From: Desulfobacula sp.
GTDB lineage: Bacteria > Desulfobacterota > Desulfobacteria > Desulfobacterales > Desulfobacteraceae
DNA length: 43,167 nt
Reading direction: 5' to 3'
Assembly: GCA_021647625.1 (NCBI GenBank)
Contig: JAKIUJ010000009.1
Location: 1 to 43,167 of the forward strand
Shown here: piece by piece, positions 16,046 through 23,021 of the stretch
Numbering within the stretch: position 1 is the first letter of the stretch
Layout: each line of letters opens with the position of its first letter
Translations under genes and position numbers: made by a program
Notes under the pieces: model-generated
What the model saw: the letters and a program-made list of their open reading frames with translations, nothing else
Told to the model about the DNA's origin: nothing
Database searches by the model: none

Positions 16046-17836
16046 TTGAATATGCTTTTGCTTTTCATAAAAATATGCATTTACGCAATCTGCATACTGG
16101 CTATAGCAGCCGGGCTGAAAATCATTTTCAATTTCCTGACCCCCAAATGGCGTAAAAAAGAATATCTCAAGCAATTTAAACACTTTACCCAAAACGATAT
16201 TTATGATCAACAAACCATCATCCGAGCCAGTACATGCTATATCCCTCCAAAGATTCAGGAAACCCACCCCTACCAAAAAAACAAAAAAGCAAAGCGGAAT
16301 GACTTAACCAAGGTGTTGGATATGTTTCTTGATCGTGATGCACGCTCAAGGCATTTTCTCATACTGGCAGGTTCAGGAGCCGGCAAAACGATCTTTGCAC
16401 TAAACTATTACCTCCATACTAAAAAAAAACCCAAAAAAAAACGGGGTAACCTGGTTCTCATTCCATTAAGCTTACAAAATGCAGACCAATTGATCCTCTC
16501 ATCTTCCGATAAAAAAAACAGTGTATTGTTTCTTGACGGTTTTGATGAGGATACCAGCGCCGGCAATCACCCCTATCAACGACTCAGACAGATTTTCAAT
16601 CTCGCAAAATCATATAGAAAAATTATTATCACCTGCAGTATAAATTTTTTCCCAAAAACCCATTACGTGAAAAGCAAACAAGGATTTGAGATTATTGGGC
16701 CCGTGGATCAAAATGATGATCATATTTATGAATTAAAAAAAGTTTACCTGTCGCCAATGACTCTTACCGAAGCTAAAAAAATCTTAAACGCCAATCTTCC
16801 GTTCGGTAAGGCGGGTATGGGGAAACAAATAGTAGAGTTTATTAAATCCAACGCATCAATCGGTGTTACACCATTTATCTTAAGTTATTTTGACAATATT
16901 TATTCGAAAACCCCAGGCCTGGCTTCTATAAGCGATGTCTATAAGGCCATCATCCATGCCTGGGTTGGCCATCAAAAAAACTGGAAAGATAAGGCCTTAT
17001 TATACCAATTTCTCCGGCACCTTGCCATCGATCTGTTTCTTGAACGGTTCAATCGGGGAGAAGAAGCGATTCCCTTAGATGCATTGGAGCACAAGACAAG
17101 AGACTGGGGAATTTCGCTACGCCCTTTTAAACGGGACAAAAAATCTTTGATCAACCAAAACAAATCCGGTACGCTTAGATTTTCACACCGCTCCATTATG
17201 GAATATTTATTTATCGAACAACTGATATCCGGTGAAAAATCCTGCTATAAGGTATATTTAACGACGAATATGAAAAAATTGCTTTTTGAGTTTTTTAAAA
17301 ACAGTCAACCATTGGATCTATCCCATGAATTTTTATGGCTCTCTCAATTTAAACTCAAGGCACATGGTCTGAAAATTACCGTCCCTAATAAAGACAAGGC
17401 CTCACAAAAAAATCTTTTTTATGACATAATAGATAGTAACAACCAATATAAATTTTTAGCGCGCTTGAATAAAATCCTCAAAAATCCCATTTTTTATGAA
17501 TTTGGATGGGAAGCAAGCTTAAATGACAACTTAAAACTCGCCCTCTTTCAATCAGAATCCTCGCTTCTTTATTTAAACAGACAAAAATGGCAGGTCCTGA
17601 TTGATCCCAAAATAATCGAAATCACGAAACACGGTCAAAAAATCCAAAAAATACTGTTCAGAGAAAAAGATGTCATGGAGTACAGCAGCCTGGAGAATGA
17701 TCTTTCACTGGCAAGGCTCAATCGGACAATCGGGCTATCGGGACTTAAAATGTTAAACCACATCAACCGGACGGGTTTTTTTGCTGTGCTTCCGGAATTA
17801 AAAAATCCCGACAGATTCACCATCTATTTTAAATAG
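16046..17836 (+). CDS. Membrane-anchored NACHT-type NTPase
   Basis: A 596-residue protein. One N-terminal membrane helix lies at about residues 3-31, so the rest faces the cytoplasm. A NACHT/STAND-type P-loop domain follows: Walker A GSGAGKT at 109-115 and Walker B with the NACHT acidic extension LFLDGFDED at 161-169, then a helical region with FSHRSIMEYLFIEQLI near 385-400, as in NACHT winged-helix segments. The last ~190 residues have no repeats and match nothing I know. The start is TTG at 16046 or ATG at 16052 (GGTGG upstream). Two runs of nine A near 16421-16440 encode a lysine patch and could slip. It lies between two receiver-TPR paralogues and overlaps the second by eight bases tail to tail. 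Many bacterial NACHT proteins act in phage defence; that role is inferred. Confidence 0.8.
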   Translation: MNMLLLFIKICIYAICILAIAAGLKIIFNFLTPKWRKKEYLKQFKHFTQNDIYDQQTIIRASTCYIPPKIQETHPYQKNKKAKRNDLTKVLDMFLDRDARSRHFLILAGSGAGKTIFALNYYLHTKKKPKKKRGNLVLIPLSLQNADQLILSSSDKKNSVLFLDGFDEDTSAGNHPYQRLRQIFNLAKSYRKIIITCSINFFPKTHYVKSKQGFEIIGPVDQNDDHIYELKKVYLSPMTLTEAKKILNANLPFGKAGMGKQIVEFIKSNASIGVTPFILSYFDNIYSKTPGLASISDVYKAIIHAWVGHQKNWKDKALLYQFLRHLAIDLFLERFNRGEEAIPLDALEHKTRDWGISLRPFKRDKKSLINQNKSGTLRFSHRSIMEYLFIEQLISGEKSCYKVYLTTNMKKLLFEFFKNSQPLDLSHEFLWLSQFKLKAHGLKITVPNKDKASQKNLFYDIIDSNNQYKFLARLNKILKNPIFYEFGWEASLNDNLKLALFQSESSLLYLNRQKWQVLIDPKIIEITKHGQKIQKILFREKDVMEYSSLENDLSLARLNRTIGLSGLKMLNHINRTGFFAVLPELKNPDRFTIYFK

Positions 17837-18995
17837 AGCGTCTTAGCGCCAGTGCTTCCACATTATCCGGATCTTTTTGAAGCACCTTATTTAAATATTG
17901 ATCTGCCTTATACATTTTGTCGTTGCCAAAATGAATCCGGGCTATTTCAAGTTTCACATCAATCCGGGTAGTTTGATAGCGGTCGACAATCTCAAACAGT
18001 TCAAGCGCTTTTTCCGTATCGCCTATAGCGGCATACACCTCACCGGCCTGGTAAACCATATCGTATTTTGAAGGAAACTCCTTGATAATGCTGTCCAATA
18101 GCTCTCTGGGATATAGAAGCTCGCCATGATTCAGACAAATCTCGATAATTCGTTTCTTATCGTTCAAATTTTTCTTGGAATGGGAGATGACTTTGGAAAA
18201 AAGTGATATGGCAATATGTTTCTGATTGATTCGCAACAATTTTTCTCCAAGTTGGATTGCTGTTTCCGAGAACCGGGTGGTTTGAGACATGGCTTCAAGA
18301 TAGTATTGAGACGCTGTTTGAAAATCTTTCTTCTGGATATACATATCTCCAAGAATTTTACGGGTCATGGCATCCTGGGGATTAATCAAGGCCGCTTTTT
18401 TCAAACATTTTTCAGCTTTGTCAGGCTTACCTGCTTTGTCATAAAGCAGTCCGAGTTGTCGATGCAGCCGTGAGGCCTTAGGTTTCAAGGCCAGGGCCAA
18501 CTTTATTCTTCGAAGCGCGGTTTTTATATCACCAGCTTCTTCAAACTCTCTTGCTTCAGCAATAAGAATAGTTGATTTATCAGGGTTATTTGCCTTGTCT
18601 ACAACGGCCCTCACCCTTGTATCCAGCGCATCGAGTGTCAACGGTTTTAAAAGATATCCGTCAATTTCCGTTTCAGCGACCTCCAGTACAATATCTTTTT
18701 CAGATTCTGCACTGACCATGATTACCGGCATATCCCTTAAAGATCTATCGTTCCGAATGGATTCAAGCATTTGTGTACCGTTAACTATGGGCATGCTCCA
18801 ATCCATGATCACAAGATCCACATAAGACGCGTGGAGGATTTGCAGTCCCTCCCGACCATTTTGAGCAAATTTCAGGTGTTTGCCGAGACTTAAGTGTTTG
18901 AGCATTTTGCGGATTGTCAGCCGCATACTTTTCATATCATCGACGACCAATACGGTCATCTTTTCAAGATCAATTATATTCCTTTGTACGGTCAT
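17829..18995 (-). CDS. Receiver-TPR protein, copy 2
   Basis: A 388-residue paralogue of copy 1 (14718-15884). The receiver keeps D19/D20, D65 (VIMDWSMP) and K117, while position 95 is Ser in place of Thr, a conservative change. TPRs fill residues about 145-388 (KTALRRIKLALALKPKASRL; YKADQYLNKVLQKDPDNVEA). The 3' end overlaps the NACHT stop by eight bases on the opposite strand. The duplication with NACHT placed between suggests the NACHT gene inserted between, or was carried with, a pair of related regulators. Output is likely protein binding. AAGGG lies upstream of the ATG. Confidence 0.88.
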   Translation of the reverse strand: MTVQRNIIDLEKMTVLVVDDMKSMRLTIRKMLKHLSLGKHLKFAQNGREGLQILHASYVDLVIMDWSMPIVNGTQMLESIRNDRSLRDMPVIMVSAESEKDIVLEVAETEIDGYLLKPLTLDALDTRVRAVVDKANNPDKSTILIAEAREFEEAGDIKTALRRIKLALALKPKASRLHRQLGLLYDKAGKPDKAEKCLKKAALINPQDAMTRKILGDMYIQKKDFQTASQYYLEAMSQTTRFSETAIQLGEKLLRINQKHIAISLFSKVISHSKKNLNDKKRIIEICLNHGELLYPRELLDSIIKEFPSKYDMVYQAGEVYAAIGDTEKALELFEIVDRYQTTRIDVKLEIARIHFGNDKMYKADQYLNKVLQKDPDNVEALALRRSI

Positions 18996-19250
18996 TTTTT
19001 CAAACCCTTTTTAAAAAATAAATTGTCGGCCCGGTAGAAAAAAAGACAATCTCCAATAAAAACCGGATACCTTTTTCAAAGGCAATACGGTCGAAAAGTG
19101 CGTGCTTATTGAATTAGCAACCCGGCTGTCTAAATTTAAGATCCGTGGCTTTCCGTCCCTGCTTCGCAACAGGTTTGGCCTTTGATAGCAATATTTATAC
19201 TCTCTTCCCATACCTTTGTCAATTTTTGAACATAAGATGCAAAAATATGA

Positions 19251-19361
19251 TCATTTTCCATGACATCGTTTATATTTTTTTTGACTGTCGCAAAAGCAGG
19301 GTTCATTGCGATTGAATTTAAGGTGGTCAAGCATCCGGCCATTGAGATAAAAGTTTACCAC
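19251..19361 (-). pseudogene. SEC-C zinc-motif fragment
   Basis: A short frame downstream of the TrmB gene encodes FNRNEPCFCDSQKKYKRCHG followed by K and a stop, a clear SEC-C motif (consensus RNDPCPCGSGKKYKKCHG, with Gly changed to Asp and Gly to Gln). It could begin at GTG 19361 (36 residues) or ATG 19334 (27 residues), neither with a ribosome site. It may be the tail of a larger lost gene or a tiny protein. The frame is open back to a TAA beside the TrmB stop, so it is not a simple frameshifted extension of that gene. Confidence 0.5.
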
Positions 19362-19383
19362 TTTGGCAATTATTTTTTTTGCA

Positions 19384-20226
19384 TCATCTTAGTTTTTTAT
19401 AGGTATTAAATTGGTCATCAGAATAATGAAAATACTGGTTATGGACACTGTCTGCAAATTCTTCATAGATATTATAGGCCTTTTCATTCAATGATGCCGA
19501 ATACAAATTAACGACCAGATCATGGGCAATATAATCTTCACTGATTTCAATAAACCCTTCATCTCTTGTCCAGGTGACTTTGCTGTCTTCCCCCCTTGAC
19601 ACCACTCCTGATATGGCATGGGCGCCATCAACAATAATGGAAACATAGCGTTGTTTTTTTTCAGCCATATACCGCTTGATTCTGCGATGCGGCACCAGGG
19701 TATCGTAGGGCATGCATTCACCAAAATAGATCCCCCTAAGCATAACACCTCTTTCAATGGCTTTGTCCAGTTCGGGCATGAGTTCTTTTATCTCCTCATC
19801 CCAGATTGACATGGCAACTCTTTTTTGTGCCCCTTTTATCAATAGATTTAAAAAGCTGATAATATTCTGCCGGCCCTTGATCACGACCAGTTTATCGTCC
19901 TGCTTTTTTTCCTTATACAGCTTACCTGTATATTGAGAAATATTAGAAAAAACCGTTTCATAGTTTTCTTTAAGTTTTTTGATGAAGATGTCCGGTTCCA
20001 TGGGATAATATAATTTGTTTTTTTCTTCTGCCTGCTCAAACACCATCTGCTTGATGATCAGATTTTTTAAAACTTCATAGATCCTGGATCGCGGGATACC
20101 TGAATTTTTGCTTAAGGTGTAACCATTTAATGGATATTCCTCTAAAAGCGTCAGATATGCCTTGCATTCATACTCTGAAAATCCCAATTTCTTCATGTCA
20201 TTCATGATGCGTAGTGCCTGGCCCAT
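19384..20226 (-). CDS. TrmB-family transcriptional regulator
   Basis: A 280-residue protein. Residues about 10-75 are a TrmB-type winged helix (LGFSEYECKAYLTLLEEYPL, then NGYTLSKNSGIPRSRIYEVL). The C-terminal part (VVIKGRQNIISFLNLLIKGA and later) resembles the sensor domain of bacterial TrmB regulators. AGAGGA lies five bases before the ATG. It is the last gene of azlC-azlD-trmB (10-base gap after azlD), so it most likely controls this operon in response to an amino acid. A palindrome in the azlC promoter is a candidate site. Confidence 0.85.
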   Translation of the reverse strand: MGQALRIMNDMKKLGFSEYECKAYLTLLEEYPLNGYTLSKNSGIPRSRIYEVLKNLIIKQMVFEQAEEKNKLYYPMEPDIFIKKLKENYETVFSNISQYTGKLYKEKKQDDKLVVIKGRQNIISFLNLLIKGAQKRVAMSIWDEEIKELMPELDKAIERGVMLRGIYFGECMPYDTLVPHRRIKRYMAEKKQRYVSIIVDGAHAISGVVSRGEDSKVTWTRDEGFIEISEDYIAHDLVVNLYSASLNEKAYNIYEEFADSVHNQYFHYSDDQFNTYKKLR

Positions 20227-20236
20227 AATATCCTCT

Positions 20237-20545
20237 TTATACCGTTAGCAATAATACAAGATAGGTTATGGCAACCGATCCCAATACAGGAACGATAATC
20301 CCGCCTTTCCAAAACCCGAAAACAAGGGTAAACCCCATCCCGCAAATTACTGCCATGGGGGCATCCGGAACGGCATTGAACACACCCGGAATAATCAAGG
20401 CTCCGATGGCTGCAACAGGAATACACTTTAAAAAGGCATCGACTCTTTTGGGTAGTTCATTGCTGCCGATCAAAAAGAAAGGCAAAAGTCGCGGGACATA
20501 AGTGACAACTGCCATGCCCGATATTAAAGGAATTATATTATCCAT
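20237..20545 (-). CDS. azlD: AzlD branched-chain amino acid exporter subunit
   Basis: A 102-residue membrane protein starting MDNIIPLISG at 20545, chosen because AAGGAG lies ten bases upstream; the longer frame to 20644 runs into azlC. The VVTYVPRLLPFFLIG segment and the four hydrophobic helices fit AzlD, the small partner of AzlC. Its start overlaps the azlC stop by eight bases, which signals translational coupling. The pair exports branched-chain amino acids. Confidence 0.88.
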   Translation of the reverse strand: MDNIIPLISGMAVVTYVPRLLPFFLIGSNELPKRVDAFLKCIPVAAIGALIIPGVFNAVPDAPMAVICGMGFTLVFGFWKGGIIVPVLGSVAITYLVLLLTV

Positions 20546-21239
20546 ATACTTTTTCTCCTTGTTGTTTGGATATAAAAAATGATCCAATTGATGCGATAAC
20601 AAGAATACAGACAATGATGTTCCATCCGGAAGGCAGAACATCAAGCTTAATTAAAAATGTGTTTAAACCTGCTGAAGCGATGGTCAGGCACAGGGCCTTT
20701 ACTGATGTTTTAAGTTCGGGCAGTAAAATAGCCAGCAACAGTGAATAGAGTGCGATACCCATGCTTTTTGTCAAAATTTCAGGTAAAAACCCGCCCATGA
20801 CATAGCCTGCTACGGTTCCTGTGACCCATCCGGTATAGGCGGACAACTGCAGTATAAAGACAAAGGTTTTACTCAAGCGTCTTTTTGTAAAAGAAAGCAC
20901 GCTGAACACCTCGTCTGTTACGCCAAAGGCGAGAAAAAAAACATATCGCTTTGACATTTTTCCGATTCTTGTGGACAGATACGCACTCATTAAAAAATGC
21001 CTGAAGTTGACAAGCAGGGTGGTTAATATAATACCGCCCGGACCCATACCCGTCATTAACAAGTTTAGGGCAATAAACTGGCTGGCACCGGCAAATACAA
21101 CGGCTGAAAATAAAAAGCATTCCAAAAGAGTGATTTCGCACGCTTTTGCCAAAATCCCGAATGCAATGGCCGGCGGCACATAGCCAATGAAGATAGGGAA
21201 CCCCGCTTTTAGCGCTCTTTTGACATCATTGTTTGTCAT
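20538..21239 (-). CDS. azlC: AzlC branched-chain amino acid exporter subunit
   Basis: A 233-residue membrane protein. AzlC hallmarks are visible: KAGFPIFIGYVPPAIAFGIL, FAGASQFIALNLL, LVNFRHFLMSAYLS and FGVTDEVFSV. It forms the large subunit of a branched-chain amino acid exporter with AzlD. It is the first gene of the operon and lies behind a recognisable promoter/operator at 21299-21326. Confidence 0.92.
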   Translation of the reverse strand: MTNNDVKRALKAGFPIFIGYVPPAIAFGILAKACEITLLECFLFSAVVFAGASQFIALNLLMTGMGPGGIILTTLLVNFRHFLMSAYLSTRIGKMSKRYVFFLAFGVTDEVFSVLSFTKRRLSKTFVFILQLSAYTGWVTGTVAGYVMGGFLPEILTKSMGIALYSLLLAILLPELKTSVKALCLTIASAGLNTFLIKLDVLPSGWNIIVCILVIASIGSFFISKQQGEKVYG

Positions 21240-21298
21240 TTTTTGAATCCTGCTTGTTTATTGTCAGATTAATCACTGCCGAATCCCGCATAGTGACT

Positions 21299-21326
21299 AT
21301 TGTAGTAGCTACTAAAAATTAGTCAA
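21299..21326 (-). promoter_or_regulatory. Sigma-70 promoter with overlapping palindrome, azlC-azlD-trmB
   Basis: On the minus strand TTGACT (21326-21321) and TACAAT (21304-21299) are separated by 16 bases. A perfect 12-bp palindrome, TAGTAGCTACTA (21303-21314), covers the end of the spacer and the first bases of the -10 box, an ideal place for a repressor. The TrmB protein encoded by the operon is the obvious candidate binder. Confidence 0.65.
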
Positions 21327-21368
21327 GCTTAAAACACCTGTTCTTGTAAAATTTTGAGGAGGACCAGC

Positions 21369-22322
21369 TCAAGAAATATTGACAAACTTCTTTGATTTGC
21401 CTGATGAGAGAATGTCAGTCTTCAAAAAACTGATAAATGTTTTTTCGGTCAGATTGGGCACCTTATCCTGGAGCTGGACCAAAGATATTTTATTGATCAC
21501 ATCGTTCTGCCTGGTTTTAACAGGAATGATCTTACCCTGTTTGATATCACGCCGGACAATATGAGAAGCAATGACACCCATGCCCAGTTGATTTTTAATA
21601 CCGGTAATCACAGCCTGATGGCTGTCTACTGTTAACACCCGGTTCAGATTCAATGAAAACTTATTAAAATGGTGCTTAAACCAGTTTCTTAAAGTCAAAG
21701 AAGATTTCTGGTATGAGATAAATTCTTTTGTTACCAGGTTTTCAAAGGAATGGTCCCTATTTATATGCATTTCATAATACTCTTTTGAGCAAGCCATCAC
21801 GACCTCTTCATCGATCAAGGGTTCGATGCTGTAAATCCCGAAATCCTCCTGGATCTGATCCCGGGTTAAAAAGACATCCACCATCCCGAAATCAAGTTCA
21901 CCGCTCCGGATCATGGGAAAAATTTGTGAAGGATCACCCAGATTCATGGTGAATACGACCTCTGGATATTTTTTCCGGAAAGCACCCATAATTCGTGGAA
22001 AATAAGATTTCCCAAACTCAATGGGAGACCCGATCCGAATCATGCCGGAAGGAATCTGTTTTGCCTGGAGGATCTGCTTGATTCCTGTCTGAAGCTGATT
22101 GATGAAAGGATCTATGATTTCAAAAAGCTGCTCGCCGGCCAAAGTCGGCACGAGATGTTTATGCAGGCGTGTAAACAAAGGCACTTTAAGCTCTGTTTCC
22201 AACTTATTAAGGGCCTGACTGACCGCCGAAGAGGTGATGCTTAATTCCCGGGCAGCATTGGCAACACTTTTTAAATTAAAGATGTAATAAAACACCTTGA
22301 GTCTGTTAAAATCCGGTAACAT
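21369..22322 (-). CDS. LysR-type regulator
   Basis: A 317-residue LysR protein: helix-turn-helix at about residues 5-62 (SVANAARELSITSSAVSQAL) and a substrate-binding domain (RIGSPIEFGKSYFPRIMGAF onward, ending in a Lys-rich tail). It does not look like the GcvA subgroup of the other LysR protein in this window. It is divergent from the small membrane protein at 22475. The regulated target and effector are unknown. It lies just upstream of azlC but on the same strand, so it need not control it. Confidence 0.87.
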   Translation of the reverse strand: MLPDFNRLKVFYYIFNLKSVANAARELSITSSAVSQALNKLETELKVPLFTRLHKHLVPTLAGEQLFEIIDPFINQLQTGIKQILQAKQIPSGMIRIGSPIEFGKSYFPRIMGAFRKKYPEVVFTMNLGDPSQIFPMIRSGELDFGMVDVFLTRDQIQEDFGIYSIEPLIDEEVVMACSKEYYEMHINRDHSFENLVTKEFISYQKSSLTLRNWFKHHFNKFSLNLNRVLTVDSHQAVITGIKNQLGMGVIASHIVRRDIKQGKIIPVKTRQNDVINKISLVQLQDKVPNLTEKTFISFLKTDILSSGKSKKFVNIS

Positions 22323-22341
22323 TAGTATAACTTAACCTAAG

Positions 22342-22357
22342 ATTAAATTGTTTTAAT
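22342..22357. promoter_or_regulatory. Candidate LysR box (T-N11-A)
   Basis: ATTAAA-N4-TTTAAT forms a dyad containing a T-N11-A pair, 20-35 bases upstream of the LysR start and between it and the divergent small gene. The region is AT-rich, so the match could be chance. Confidence 0.35.
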
Positions 22358-22474
22358 TTTACTTAATATCAGAATTGCCTTATATTATCAACATGATAAA
22401 GAAAGTTTATTTAACAAAACATCGTTAAATTTATATAATGAAATTAACCGAAGCAAAAAAATGGAGATATAAAA

Positions 22475-22663
22475 ATGAAAACATATCTGAATAAAATAAT
22501 GGAAGTGATTGTTTATTTTTTCACACCTGAAGATTCTGCCACACCGATTCATAGAAGCATCATCTCATTTAACATTGAACGTGATGCCATCGGCATTGGA
22601 TCTGTCAAAGCGTTGTTCTGGGTCATGAATGCCATGATCTTTATTAGCCTCATTTCCATGTAG
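22475..22663 (+). CDS. Small membrane protein, family unknown
   Basis: A 62-residue frame with GGAG eight bases before the ATG. The N-terminal half has VIVYFFTPEDSATPIHRSII, and the last ~20 residues (KALFWVMNAMIFISLISM) form one membrane helix. I do not recognise it. Its position divergent from a LysR gene, and its good ribosome site, argue it is real. Confidence 0.5.
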   Translation: MKTYLNKIMEVIVYFFTPEDSATPIHRSIISFNIERDAIGIGSVKALFWVMNAMIFISLISM

Positions 22664-22898
22664 AGTACGCTTTATATAAAATAATAAAATGAGCTGTTTA
22701 TCATAGTTTAGACCAACGTTTTCGATCATAGGGATCATTAGTACAGCATACTAAACATATTTCGTTGTTCTTTACTCCCCTCGTGGTAAGCAGCTCTTTT
22801 ATTTTCTGCAATAAGCAGATGCTTGCATTAAGTATCACTCTTAAAATCCACCCAACCATAAAAACTGCCGGGTATTTCACGAATCAATTATACCTTAG
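22664..22898. other. Intergenic stretch with no gene seen
   Basis: Between the small membrane protein and the fragment below. A 67-codon plus-strand frame from 22765 has no ribosome site and an unprotein-like composition, so I left it out. No hairpin terminator was recognised. Confidence 0.4.
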
Positions 22899-23021
22899 GT
22901 GCGAATTTCAGAAGATGAAGCTGTGGTTTACCACCGCGAATGGACTGACAATATCGCAGATAAGGTGAAACTGGTTCGCCCGAAGGGTGAGGTTTTCTTA
23001 AAATCCCATGAAACAAATTAA
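22899..23021 (+). pseudogene. C-terminal protein fragment, family unknown
   Basis: From a GTG directly after a TAG the frame reads RISEDEAVVYHREWTDNIAD, then KVKLVRPKGEVFLKSHETN and TAA. The composition is protein-like but there is no start site, and it overlaps the last codon of the glycyl radical gene on the other strand. It may be the tail of a lost gene. Confidence 0.3.

Noticed and set aside
22765-22968. 67-codon plus-strand frame
   Set aside because: No ribosome site, poor composition, and it overlaps a better protein-like fragment in another frame.
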